A stretch of DNA of 64,000 bases from Diphasiastrum complanatum (GCA_029204225.1 CM055097.1:43798942-43862941), one strand, 5' to 3'. Shown: positions 1 through 46,774, numbered from the stretch's first letter. A program made the numbers and translations. The notes: a model not told the origin generated them from the sequence alone.

Positions 1-1845
1 AAGCAAACCTTATTTCCAGATTTGGGAATGACTTCAAGGCCTACCTATTTTGTCACAGATAATATCAGAATGTACTAAAAGATTGCACTCCAAACAGCAC
101 CATGGAGGGAAAACTCTAGAAATGGTTCCTTGGGTTACATGCCGCAGCCCTAGCAATTAGACACATACTCTGAATATCTCACCCCCGATAAGTGAACTTG
201 CCAAAGTTTGAATTGAGATGCTACAAGCTTCTGGTACTAGGGTCAGGCTCCTCTATAAGAAAGCTCTGGATTGTCATTTACTAAATAAGTGATTGTAAAG
301 TAGGTTGAAGTCTAGGATAGTAACCAAACATTTGAAAAACTCCAATCTGTAACTTTATGGGTCCACCCATACAGCCTTGGACGCTAGATAACAGAGTTGT
401 CATGATGTTGTGAAGTTGATAATGCAATGCCTCAAAGTGCGGTCACCTGATAACAGAATTATAGTGGACCAGCTTTTCAAAAGCAAGCCATAATACCGTA
501 CCATGTTAGTGTAGACAGATGTCGAATATTTTGAGGAAAGAACATGTTCACTCAAATACAAATCATGGTAGATCATGCTGAGAGATCGGATCCCTATCAG
601 ATAAACAGGATCTACATACCATCCCAGATAGCCTCAATTCAAAACTCTTTCTTCTTCTACATAACCTTTGCAATATCACACTAATAACAAACTAAACATG
701 AGAAGAAAATTCAAGAGGGGGAAAAGAATGTGAACTTCCATATGTTAATTAACTTTAACAGGCTGGAGGAAAAACAGTGTCAGCTTGCTGCAGGTTTTGT
801 CCATAACTCTTATTGGGTTATATTTCATACTTTCTGACCAAAAACTTCTCTCTTGAATATTTTTGTCAAAATGCTGTCTTCAATCAATTTGTCATCATTA
901 GATGCTGACTGACATTGATGTCCTAAGAGTTTGAATACATGGGCAATCAAATCTAACAAATTACAAGTTCAAAATTCCAACTGTGGATACAGGTAACCAT
1001 ATCAATTGTGTACCTCCAATGCTGTCTGCACTTTTCTGATAATAGAGTATGCAGCTAGTCATAATTTGAAGGTATTGATGTCATTAATAGTAGTTTGTAA
1101 AATTATAGAACTGAATGATAAAATCAAAACATGCACATCATTTATGATCATTGGACCTATGACCAAAACAGGGCAAAACTGTGAATTGATATGAAACAAA
1201 GAAGCAACCACAAGTTGAAGGTTCCCTCAAAGAAAAACTTTGAGCTCGACAATACAAAATAGAGCAATCAACTGACAAAAGTGTCAACTTCTCTGTTTAG
1301 ATGTGCTAGCTACCCGGGCCTCCCGCAACCATAAATCTCCAAAAGCTTGTAAGACTGACCTGAACATTTAGAGATTAGAAATTTGAGCCTCAGCTGGTTT
1401 AAGCTCTGATAAAAGGTGAGTTTAAATGGCTTGATGCTCATAAGTACGGCAAAGTGAGCCAGAATAGGACCCACGATGAAAAAAGAAAAAGCATAGGGCC
1501 AAAGTCACCATCATACTGAGGAAAAAAATGGAAGTCTCGCTTCAATGGACGTCATGATGTTACAAATCTCCAAAACAATCTAATAATATAATCATCCAAC
1601 CATACATTGTTGTTGTAAGTTTTGACAAATTGAAAATTGTCTTGGGTAGCACCAAAACATTTCTAGGCAAGCACATGCAAAACAAGACATCAAATGACAT
1701 GAAAACAAGTGCATGACACAAAAAAACTTTATAAAGCAGTAGATTACGACACCATCCAATTAGCCTAGGAGAACAAAAACCATTATTAGAGGATTTAAAA
1801 AATTAAAAACATCATAGTTATTTTACTTCAAGAGGAAAGTTATAC
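1..1845. other. CLPR4-like intron 5, no recognisable gene
   Basis: AT-rich sequence downstream of exon 5. I saw no coding exon, repeat family or RNA gene in it. Short open frames here are not supported by any motif. Confidence 0.5.
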
Positions 1846-36491
<34,646 letters not shown>

Positions 36492-36517
36492 ATCGATATA
36501 TGTGATATATGTGAGGG

Positions 36518-36530
36518 TGTATGTGTGTGT

Positions 36531-36575
<45 letters not shown>
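36518..36575 (-). repeat. (TG)n(TC)n at the CLPR4-like 5' end
   Basis: TG repeats then about 40 bp of TC, ending 27 bp upstream of the putative ATG. On the gene strand this is a GA tract followed by CA, in the promoter or 5' UTR. GA tracts at this position are common in plant promoters; function here is not shown. Confidence 0.85.
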
Positions 36576-36578
<3 letters not shown>

Positions 36579-36803
36579 TCACATTATTCCTAATTTTTCA
36601 TCTCAAACCTAAAACAAATCCTAAAAGATTAAAAAATGAGTGACTCTCTCTCACAAATAAATAAATATCCCTACTTTTATTAAAAATGATAGGAAAATCC
36701 ATGATCGTACAAGAAGATTAAAGTATTTAAAATAATATCGTCAAACGGCTTAAATGAATTAAGATATCCAATAGCTTTGTAAAAATTTAAAATAGTGAGC
36801 TAA

Positions 36804-38990
36804 TTACTCAAAACCAACTGCATAATATAAATCACTAATTAAAATAGATCCAATAATAGGTAATGCAGGAAGCCTTGAAGCAACCGCTCCTGCAAATTGA
36901 GCACGTCGAAGAATTGAAAGCGCTTGTGAACATTGTAATTTAATAGAAATACGCTGACGGTAGAAAGAAACAATCACAGATGGTAAGGTAATGCTTTGTC
37001 CTTGGCGTTTCACCAGAAGCTCCGTACATAAAGATAAAAAATCATTAAATTTCTTGTGCAAATAACCATATGTTTCCAAGACAAAGGGGATGAAATTTTC
37101 AGCGGGTGCACGATCATTATAATCTCGCTCCTTTTCAAGAACTGCGTGAGATGCAGCGGCCCCTTGCGTGGTGGAAGAACGACGAAGAAGGTCCTGACGA
37201 GAGGCATCAACAATGACAACATCTCCTAAAGTATGAATTCCATCACTCGAGAGAACAAGGTCAACACCTCATCGAGAAGAAGGACATGGTAAAATGTGTG
37301 TTTGTTCTCGAACAACATGAAAACCACTATCATGAGCAATAGCAGCAAGGACATCACAAATGGAATCATGTGAAATAATACGTTATCCACCTGAGGGGCA
37401 CCGCATAAGATGAGTACCCAAGGAATCCAACACATGCCCACATGAACACTTAGAGAGACCAATTAACATTGGATGTGGAAGTCCCAATAATTTGGAAGTT
37501 ATAATAAACAAATCATTGTTGAGTTGCAAGAGTGGAAGAACTGGATGTGTAACCAACCAAGCCCCTGGACCAGCACAAGAAAGAAGACGAGCTCAAACTG
37601 CATCAGAAGGTGAATCTTTGATAAGTTAACCAAAGAAATAAGTGTGAAGATGCTCCAAAATAGTCTTTTGAAAAACCAGTTGCTGATTTGTCACCAAAAA
37701 TTCGAAGGGAGACACAGATGGCTGTACAAGCGGTGGAAGCAAACCTCGAACAGTGCGAAGAGCGTGTTGAAAAACCAAATTGCCAATCTCCACATAAGCC
37801 ACCGCATCAAGAAGAAGAGGCTGGTTACCCTGCTGAAACCTAGAAATTAGTGCAGAGGCAACAAGAGCCCAACTTCCGAGAAAAGCAGCTGGTGCGATAC
37901 AAGCAGAAGATACTCGGCCTACACCACTAGAGGAGGCAATAAGAGAAATTTGCCGCTTAGAAAACTGACCTTCACAAGTGTCAAAGGTTCTTGGCCCCAA
38001 AAGATGACCAAATACGCCTAATAAAATATCATCAAAATCCCAAAGTAAAGATAATATGTCAGGTGAAGGAGAAACGCAATGTAGAAGATAGCTAGGACGT
38101 TGAGCAAAGCACTGAGTGAGAATTCCAAATGCAACCTGAGAATTTCCAAGCTTTGGCAACAAATCAGAATGACGAGCAAATCCATCCAGAGCTTCCATGC
38201 AAAGCACAATAATGTGCCAAAGCAAAGAGAGGACCACCTAAGGGATCCCCCTGTCGAGTTCCTTCAGCTGAAGAAATGACGGTAACATCACTAGTACGAG
38301 AACCATGACTAAAGTATAAAGGCGAACTTTTAGAATAGAAGCTTCGCACAAAATGAATGAGCATGACAAGTGTATCCTAAGCACCACGAAGTTCTTGAAA
38401 GATGGCCGCCCGAGAAACTGTATAAGCATTCACCCACTACAATAGGATGCACACCTCCAGAAGCTTTATCTAAAGCTAAAAGACGAGCGGCACCTAAAAT
38501 ATGAGCAACTGAAGGCGGGATCTGCCCAGATGCAATAAAAGAGCACATCTTGAAGAGAAGATCAAAGCCACTTGCAGAATCATCTAGAGAAAAACAATCA
38601 CGTAGATGCTCAAAAACCATTCCTGAAGGTCCACTAGTTGAAAGTCGAGGACTACGTAGAAAAGCTTTCATAAAATGAACTTCTGCAAGTTGAAGATCGG
38701 AGTCAGGTTGAAAGTCTTTCACAAATAAAGGAAGAGTATCACTGGCATGGGGATGAAGCTGTTCCTATGTCTGAATAGTTGTAGAAGAAGGTGTTACTAA
38801 AACTGAGGGAGCAAGAGCGTGTGCAACCCGAGAAAATTCACCAGCTTGTCCCAGCAAAACACAACGACGTAGATGACTATGAATAGGAATGGATCCCAAG
38901 TCTGAGCCTGAATTAAACTCCCATTTTGCTGCAAGTGCAAATCGAAGATTGAACAAATTTTAACTAAATTTGTTTCGATCTTGCTGTAGG
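36804..38990 (-). mobile_element. Non-LTR retroelement with C-terminal zinc finger and endonuclease-like region, decayed
   Basis: Minus-strand order: an N-terminal segment (FSRVAHALAPSVLVTP), RT finger motifs RSPRLSTSGPSGMVFEHLRD and ALDKASGGVHPIVVGECLY, RT palm entry EGTRQGDPLGGPLFALAH, then a deletion removing the YADD box. It resumes with LPKLGNSQVAFGILTQC and IAPAAFLGSWALVASAL. At 37395-37460 comes KCSCGHVLDSLGTHLMRC (CxC..H..C finger), and then VDLVLSSDGIHTLGDVVIVD, AAASHAVLEKERDY and NFIPFVLETYGYLHKKF. Finger plus a D..D nuclease-like block after RT fits the R2/NeSL/Utopia-type layout (restriction-like endonuclease). Several stops (for example near 37270 and 37383). The RT call is secure; the endonuclease class is inference. 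Confidence 0.72.
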
Positions 38991-39490
38991 TGACTCAAAG
39001 ATGAATATGGCAATGAGATTCAGAAATCAACTCGGACGTGATATGTACTTCACAGATTTGGAATATGCTCAAAAATCAAAAACTCTGTATAAGGTGATTT
39101 GAATATTGATAGATGAATGACAAGTTATTTTTGAGATACGTTACATGATGTCTCCTATTCCATGGCTATCCTTGATGAACTAAAAACAAATCTAGAAAAA
39201 GATATGCAATTAGAAGAAATTACCAAATCAAAAATGATAAAATAAATAAACAAGAAATGTACCAATGTTACAGAGAGTGAAGGTCGTAGAGCACTTGTCA
39301 AACAAAAAGTCATTCATCAACATATATAATTCACCTGGACAATTTCATGTTTCTATTGATCTTTTTAGAGTAATGAAAGAACTCTCATAAGCCCTTGTGA
39401 AAAACAAGGCAGGAATAGTAACACTGAATCTACCATCGTTGATAGTAGATGTTGTAAGATATAGCGTGGGATGCAGGTATGGGTGAGGGA

Positions 39491-39832
39491 CTATGTCCTG
39501 AGTACCTCTCTGAGCATGAGATTCAAAACCGAATCTCTATCTGGATTTCCGAATCCTAGATTTCTTATGTATTGGCACATTGGAAATCTTATCAGCATGT
39601 GGAAAGACAAATAGATTTGAGGTTGTAGAAGGGGAGAAAAACTGTCAATTCCCTGTGGAGGTTGCTCTTGGTTGGACATTGTAGTAGATGGCGGAATATC
39701 GGTTTCACTTTCTTTCGACAAGGACTCATTTCATATTAGTGTCTTTTTGCATTATGGAACTGGTGTATTGTGTAGTAATGTAGAAGTTTGCAAGAAATTT
39801 CTCGATTGAGCAGCAGGTTTAATTGTTGGTTG
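39491..39832 (-). other. Downstream continuation of the gag frame
   Basis: Same frame as the gag above after its stop at 39833: MSKESETDIPPSTTMSNQEQ, then about 55 residues of no known domain. It may be the eroded gag-pol junction. Confidence 0.35.
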
Positions 39833-41250
39833 CTATGGTGCTCGTGTTGTTGTCGTGAGGATCCTATCATGATTCATAACTAATGTGACGGACAGGTAGG
39901 ATCTTATTTGGTTGTTTCGGACAGTCTTTAAAACTGTGTTTTCTGACACAGTCGGGACACTCGGCATGGTACTTGGTCTTACTGGGCAATCAACCATGAA
40001 ATGGCCGGTTTCACCACAGATGAAACATCTGTTGTTCAATGGCCCTTGTATAACGGCATAGCCATCTTGTATGGTTAATGATTCTAGACTTTCAGGTGGA
40101 TATTCATTATAAGTCAAGGAATTTCCAGACGGTGACGGTTGTTCTTCATATTGTTGGACTGTATGTGCTTGGATAGGCTGATATGAAGGACAAGCATCAG
40201 CAGGATGCGTAGCCCGACAGTGTAGGCACCATATTGGTTTTCGTCTATAAGGTACCTATGCAGGGTGTGGCTGACCAGACATACTGCTTTGGATAGACTT
40301 CAGGGTAGTTTGAAACTCATTGGTGAGTTTTTCCATCTGTAGTTGGTGTTGCTTATTAAGCAACTCCAACTGGGATTTCCAAAGATGATCGCGGGTGTCC
40401 TCGATTTGCTTCGACTCATGGACAGGAGCACATGGTGCTCTCCTTTTTCTGGATTCGTCAACATTTGATCCCTCGTCTTCTTCTTTGATGGCATCAGACA
40501 TAGCTAACTTTAGGCTCATATATTCGTCATTGGATTTAAGCTCGCATCTAATACATCTTGGAAGGCCGACTAAAAACCAGATGATGAGCATCTGTTCAGA
40601 GGGCTGTTCCTGTACTTGACTTTTGAGACATTTGAAACGCTCGATATAGTCTCGTACACGTTCGTCGTTTGCCATCTTGATATTACTCAATTTGACAAAA
40701 GGGCTCTCTATCAAGCAAAAGGGTTTAAAGCGCTTGATAAAGGACTCTTTCAAAATTGACCAATCTGTCTTATCTTCACAATCGAGGTTAACAAACCAGT
40801 CACGTGCTTTAGCGATCATGGTCATCGAAAACAGTTGGACCATAGCAGCGAGAGATGTTTCGCCATGCACATCACATGCATTCTCAAAGATTTGCAAAAA
40901 TCTTTGAGGGTCCGAAGTACCGTCAAACTTTAGTAGATCTAGCTTGGGTGTACGTCTCTCAAGATGAGCTCCGTGAGTGGCAGAAGCACCATTAAGGTTG
41001 GTTCTGACCTGGGAGGGTTCAGCACCATAAAAATGGGCTCGTGCTCGTGAAGACTTGGCCCTATCGGGTTCTTGTTCCTCGAATGGGTTTGCGGATGATC
41101 CATGGATTTGGGCCCGCATTCGGTAGAACCTATGACGTCTAATTTGTTCAGCTACAAGGGACCTGATCTCGTATGGATAATCTTCTGGGAGGTCAGGATC
41201 TTTTGTTGGTCCATTGGTGAGTACTGGTGTGTCTTTTTTGTGTTGGGTAT
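39833..41250 (-). pseudogene. Ty3-like gag with two zinc knuckles
   Basis: One frame runs from about 41220 (TNGPTKDPDLPEDYPYEI, then MRAQIHGSSANPFEEQE at 41119) through a Gag core: KLDLLKFDGTSDPQRFLQIF, AKARDWFVNLDCEDKTDW and FIKRFKP. A coiled-coil tail (QLELLNKQHQLQMEKLTNEF) ends at a TAG at 40256-40258. The same frame continues with CLHCRATHPADAC and CFICGETGHFMVDC, two knuckles, to 39833. Only the TAG interrupts it, so it is a young or readthrough gag. No protease or RT lies downstream to 39000. Confidence 0.8.
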
Positions 41251-41479
41251 GTGTTTATGATGTTTTAGGGTTTTTTGGTGTGTTTTGATTTTTGGTGTTT
41301 TTGGTGTTTTTTGGATTTTTTAAGGGTTTGTAAGGAAGTCAAGGGAAGACTCAGTATGAAAAGGGCTTCATAATGGTATGGGTTTTATTTTATTATTTTT
41401 CGGTTTTGACTAGTGTTCGGACGTAATTTTTAAAGTCTGGTCGTTGGTGAAAATTTAAAGGCTCATGCTGCATATCCCG

Positions 41480-42080
41480 TGTAGTGCAAGTGTGGTCTAT
41501 TGCGGTGGTAATGGAGTGCGGGTGCGGTCGTAATGTGGTGCAGGTGTGGTCTGTTGCGGTTGTAATGTGGTGCGAGTGCGGTGGCAATGTGATGCTATTG
41601 CAGGGGAATGCAGTGCGAGGGCGGTCAAAATGTGGTGTGAGTGCGGTGGTAATGTAATGCTATTGCAGTGGAATGCAGTGCGAGGGTGGTCAAAATGTGG
41701 TGCAAGGTCGAAATGCGGTGCAAGGACAGTCGGATGTAGTGCAAGGTCAGAATGTAGTGCAAGTGTAGTCGGATGTGGTGCAAGGGCGGAATGTAGTGCA
41801 AGTGTGGTCGGAATGCAGTGCAAGGTCAGTCGGATGTGGTGCAAGGTCGAAATGTTGTGCAAGGGCAGTCGGAATGCAGTGTTAGATCGAAATGTGGTTG
41901 CTACGGTTCAACAGTAAAGGCGGTTGGAATGCGGTCTGTTTGCAGTTGAATGCAGTCGCTACAGTTCAACAGTGGATGCGGTTGGAATGCGACCTGGTTG
42001 CGGTTGAATGCGGTCGCTACGGTTCAACAGTGGATGCAGTTGGAATGCGATCTGTTTGCGGTTGAATGCGGTCGCTACGG
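41480..42080. repeat. Degenerate GTGGTGCAAG / ATGCAGTG minisatellite
   Basis: Irregular repeats of GGAATGCAGTGCAAGG-like units, with larger blocks of GTTGAATGCGGTCGCTACGG at 41950, 42000 and 42060. It grades into the 48-bp array. Confidence 0.8.
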
Positions 42081-42530
42081 TTCAAGGGCAGATGCAGTTG
42101 GGATGTGGTCTGTTTGCAGTTGAATGCAGTCTGTTGTGATTCAAGGGCGAATGCAGTTGGGATGCAGTTGAATGCGATCTATTGTGATTCAAGGGCGAAT
42201 GCAGTTGGGGTGCGGTTGAATGCGGTTTGTTGCGATTCAAGGGCGAATGCAGTTGGGGTGTGGTTGAATGCGGCCTGTTGCGATCCAAGGGCGAATGGAG
42301 TTGGGGTGCAGCTGAATGCGGTCTGTTGCGATTCAAGGGCGAATGTAGTTGGGGTGCAGTTGAATGTGGTCTGTTGCGATCCAAGGGCGAATGCAGTTGG
42401 GGTGCAGTTGAATGTGGTCTGTTGCGATCCAAGGGCAAATGTAGTTGTAATGCGGTTGAATGCGGTCTGTTGCGATTCAAGGGCGAATGTAGTTGTAATG
42501 CGGTTGAATGCAATCTGTTTGCAGTTGAAT
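42081..42530. repeat. 48-bp tandem minisatellite, about 9 units
   Basis: The anchor TTCAAGGGCGAATG (or TCCAAGGGC) starts at 42140, 42188, 42236, 42284, 42332, 42380, 42428 and 42476, exactly 48 bp apart. As 48 is a multiple of three, long open frames run through it on both strands with 16-residue periods, for example FKGECSWGAVECGLLR on plus. These frames are a by-product of the repeat unless expression is shown. Confidence 0.96.
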
Positions 42531-43009
42531 GTGGGTGAATACGATAGTTGGAGGTTCGTTGCAGTTGCTACGGTTTACGATGGTGCAGCTGGCGGTTTGT
42601 GTGGATTGTCAGATATAACTTCGAAAAACGTCGGATATAGATCATCGATTCAAGCTATCGGATGCACCATCAATTCTAGGCCATTGAATATAAATGGGAT
42701 GCAGATGGGTATTGGATGAAAACAGGTGTAGAGGCATCGAGGGCAAACAGAGTCAGAGGGCAGCAGATGCAAATGGAGATAGAGGGAGTCAGATGCAAAC
42801 GAAGATAGAGGGCGTCAAATGCAAACAAAATGCGGTGTCGATGCAGGCTGGCAGATCTGATGTCTGTTGTACTCGTCGATTCTGATCGTCGGACGCAAGT
42901 CGATGCAAATTTTTTTCAGCCTCTAAGGCTTTGGGAGCATGGTGGTTCGATCGAAATGCCAATCAGAGGTGTCGTTTGAAAGTTCTGGTCTGGCGTGGAT
43001 TTGGTTCGG
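42531..43009. other. Spacer between the two minisatellites
   Basis: Holds a few GATGCAAAC/GGAGTCAGATGCAAA repeats at 42740-42840; otherwise unassigned. Confidence 0.5.
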
Positions 43010-43800
43010 TTGAGATGGTGAGGAACCCCATGGTCGAGATTGGACCCAGAACCTCCGGTCAAGATTTGATAGAATCTCTTCGGTTGAGATTTGAACGAGC
43101 GCTCCAATAGAGAATTGAGCGATGGGCTCCAGTTGAGAATTGAGCAGGTGCTTTGATTGGGAATTGAGCGATGGGCTCCGGTTGAGAATTGAGCAGGTGC
43201 TTCGGTTGAGATTTAACAGAGTGCGTCGGTTGAGATTTAACATAGTGCGTCGGTTGAGATTTGATAGATCACTCCGGTTGAGATTTAACAGAGTGCATTG
43301 GTTGAGATTTGATAGATCACTCCGGTTGAGATTTAACAGAGTGTGTCGGTTGAGATTTGATAGATCACTCCGGTTGAGATTTGATAGAGTGCGTCGGTTG
43401 AGATTTGATAGATCACTCCGGTTGAGATTTGATAGAGTGCGTCGATTGAGATTTGATAGATCACTCCGGTTGAGATTTGATAGATGGGTGCCGGTTGAGT
43501 TTTGAGAAATGGCTGACTGTCCAATCGAGTGTTTTCTGAAGAGGTCGTTCAGTGCGGTCGAAATTTCAGTGAGCGTGGCGGTTGAGGTCTGAACAAGCGC
43601 TCCGGTCAAGATTTTACTGAGCGTGGCAGTTGAGGTCTGAAAGAGCGCTCTGGTTGAGAATTGAGCGATGGGCTCCGATTGAGATCTCACGGAGGGCTCT
43701 GGTTGAGATCTCATAGAGGGCTTCGGTTGAGATTTCAGAGAGGGCTCCGGTTGAGAATTAATCTGGGCCTTGAGATTAAAGTCGGGCCTCTGGTTGAGAA
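43010..43800. repeat. 24/48-bp tandem minisatellite (CGGTTGAGATTT)
   Basis: A 24-bp unit CGGTTGAGATTTGATAGATC alternates with CGGTTGAGATTTAACAGAGT, giving a 48-bp higher-order period (TGATAGATC anchor at 43262, 43310, 43358, 43406, 43454). Flanking degenerate units reach 43010 and 43800. Minus-strand frames read TLSNLNRSDLSNLNRR, a 16-residue period. Confidence 0.95.
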
Positions 43801-46770
43801 TGGAAGTGTGAGGGGACGGGAGGAGCATGAGCTTGTGTTGAAGGAAATCCAGAATAAGACAGCCAAAGGATTTGCGAGTATATCAACCAGTGGAGTTGGG
43901 CAATAATGTAGTCATTGATGTGGCTCTGTCCAGTTTGTAGAAACTCAGATTTGTGGAGTTTGTTTGCAGGGATCTAAGCGGGGACAATGTTGCAGTTCTT
44001 ATGGATTTAGAATGCAACGGAGTTCAAGTGGCAACGGTGTCAAATGTTTACAGATTCTACACTCTAGAATCTGCGTACTGTTTCTTCTTTTGCTTGCTTC
44101 TTCTTCTGCCTATCAACAACGACGGTGGGCTCTTGCTTACAGTTATTCTTTCTTGTTTAAAGCCCAAAATCATGCAGAAGGGATAGATTATCTTTGTAGT
44201 ACTTTTGTCCTGCCTATCAGAGGACAACTCAAGTCTGTCTCTCTTGAACCGTGTCACATGCAATCAATCCATCATGTAACCAAAACGTTCAACCAAATGA
44301 TCAGCATGCAGTTCAGGTGAACCATCATGAAATCTACTTCTACTTTGCTGCAAAAATGAACTGAAATCAGATCCTAAGCACTACTATACTTGCATAAATT
44401 GACAAAACAAGAAACAAGAACTAATCTACAGCATTTTAGAAGTCCAAGAATCAAGAAACCAACCAGTCTTTTGATTCTTGGACATCCCAGGAACATCAAG
44501 AACTAGAATGTTAGAGGATATGCAAGATTTGTGCCACATATCTAGCCCATTTAGTTTACTTGAATGCTGGTTCTTACATTAATCCACAAACAAAAAAAGA
44601 AAACTAATCCACTCTAGGAAAGCAACAAATCTAATCCACTCTACAATCCACAACCACACACAAGGGAGGGAAGGGCAAGATCATGAATGCATCACTCAAG
44701 AAACAAGCATGATCAAGGAGCTCAATGGATGCACCAAACTCGTGAAGGCTCTTCTCATTTCAGCATGGAGTAGATACAATACACAAAAAGCTCCTCTTCA
44801 CAAAGAGGGAGTCTCTTAAATAAGTAAGAGAGCTCCTTAGGTGGCATCCTAGTGAAATTTTCACATTTCACCAATTACAAGTGGAATAATGCTCTCCACT
44901 AGAGGTCACCATCAAAAGGTGGCTCACTCTACTTTCTTTAAAAGGGGTCTACTTGTATTTATTACATTAGCCTAGAAATACTAGTTCCTACATGGTCATT
45001 CCATCTTTCGGGATTCATCATGAGGCTTACACAGTTCCTACTTGACAGTATTAACTAGTATTCCTTGGCTCTCATACTTGGCTCTCAGTCTTCGTTAGTC
45101 TCGTCTTCACAGAGACCTCCTCGGTCTAAGGTGAGAGGTGCTCTTGAGTTGCTCTGTCTGAGTATCTTGGGGATTCGTCGGAATCAGCCAACAAGAAATC
45201 AAGATAAAAGGCTCCCAAAATATCAAGATTGTGAGCCCATACCCAACGGGAGGAGAAAGTGGAGCATGTAAAGGAAATCACCAACCGTTCACCAAAAATT
45301 TACTGATTTTTTTCTTGGAACTTATGACCAAAATCCTCTTGTGAACCTGCAAGCTATGGGGAGAGATCTTGCTATTAACGTTGATTGGAGACTGTGTGCT
45401 TGTTGAAATCCTTTAAGCTTCCTTTTGTGGTTGGTTGAACCTCTTGAAAGATAAGAACCTTTCTTGTGAAAAGGATTTAACAAACTGGTTTTGCTGTGTT
45501 TTTCCTGTCACCGAGTCATCTAGATTGTTCTTGCACAGTAAGGATGATTGTTGACTTCTATAAATCCAGATTTGTTTTTGAAAATCGGTACTCTGGATTG
45601 AGCCTTGTTGACAGAAATCACTTATTTGGTTTTGCCTGACTCTGACAACCTACAAAAAACTGCCTTCGGATAGCTGTTTCTGCCTGCAAAAGATTTCTTG
45701 AATGGAATTTGGTGGGCGCAGCTTCCCTCTTTAAGAATCGTAAGACTCTCATAGCATGTTAAGCTCTCAATCTTTTGTAAAAGCCAGCACCAACTCCTGT
45801 CAGAATTCACTTGAAAGACAACGATTCAATTTGAAAAATGACTATCCTTCTTGCATGCAAACAACAAACTAGTAACACGATACTCCTTGCATTCAAACAA
45901 TGATTTTCCAACAACAATTTGATCTGTGAAGCCACAACCACCAGCGATACTTCCTTCAACAAAGATCCAATTGTAAATCTAAGCAGTAGACTCCTTTTGC
46001 ATCAATTTCTAGTAGCGAATTTTAGCAAGGAATAGGAAAGATATGATTAGCAGCAATCTTCAACAGGGAATAGAAATGATTTGGTCAACACTGATATCTT
46101 TCTCTCTGTCTGTAATAGCACCAAGCTGTTCAATTTTTTCATTTGCAAAGATAGAATGGATTTCCTTGTATGAAGATTTGTATTGCCGCTGAGAGGACCA
46201 AGAGTGACTCTAGATCTCCACCCACTATCGTGTACTTGGCACGAGGCCACCATATAGGATCAACGCCCAACCTCCACAGGCCATGCACTCCTCTCACATG
46301 CACAATTACCAATGCGCATGTGCATGCCCCTCATGCATGCTATACATGTGGGCACATAGGTCCTACCTAACTTTAGGGACCCACCCTTAATAAGAGTGCC
46401 CTCCACTTAGTGACACTCCCTATGGATATAGACCGAGCCCTCTAGATCCTAGTACCTAAGGATTATTATTCCGAACTACGGGGCTGAGTGTCACCCCACC
46501 GGAACCCCCTAGGACTAACGAGTCACATGTATCCATGTATCCATGTATCCTAAATCTCACCCTCCTCCTCTTTCCATTTTATACTTCTCTTTATCTAAAA
46601 ACTTATCTTTCTAGGAATTTCTAAATGCACATGCTCTCTCTCTAGAAATTTCTAAATGCACATGTCATTTTCAACCCATTTTCAATGCACTTCAAATGCC
46701 CTTCAATGACGTTCTAGGGCAAACGTGGACCAATGAGAATCTCCAAGTCTCATTTTGTTTAACTGGGGTG
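43801..46770. other. Intergenic, unassigned
   Basis: No domain, LTR pair or RNA gene found. A triple ATGTATCC lies at 46527-46550. Possible LTR sequence of the gag element to the left could lie here, but no second copy is visible. Confidence 0.4.
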
Positions 46771-46774
46771 ACAT

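Noticed and set aside
470-560. Minus-strand stretch with TACGGTATTAT and CCTCAAAATATTC, resembling the ClpR YGIID and PKYF codons
   Set aside because: Needs two indels, gives KYSTSVYTN instead of the conserved segment, and has no fitting splice acceptor.
1000-1060. Minus-strand LAAYSIIRKVQ resembling the ClpR AVEYGIIDKV end
   Set aside because: Too short, lacks the conserved Gly and Asp, and no upstream RRPKYF segment is present.
42081-42530. CRISPR-like array
   Set aside because: Uniform 48-bp tandem units without distinct spacers, in a plant nuclear context.
41497-42719. Long open frames in the minisatellites read as proteins
   Set aside because: They exist in several frames on both strands because the repeat unit is 48 bp; this is repeat structure, not evidence of a gene.
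42923-43828. 301-codon ORF with Asn-Leu-Asn-Arg repeats
   Set aside because: Frame through the 24/48-bp satellite; no start context or non-repeat domain.
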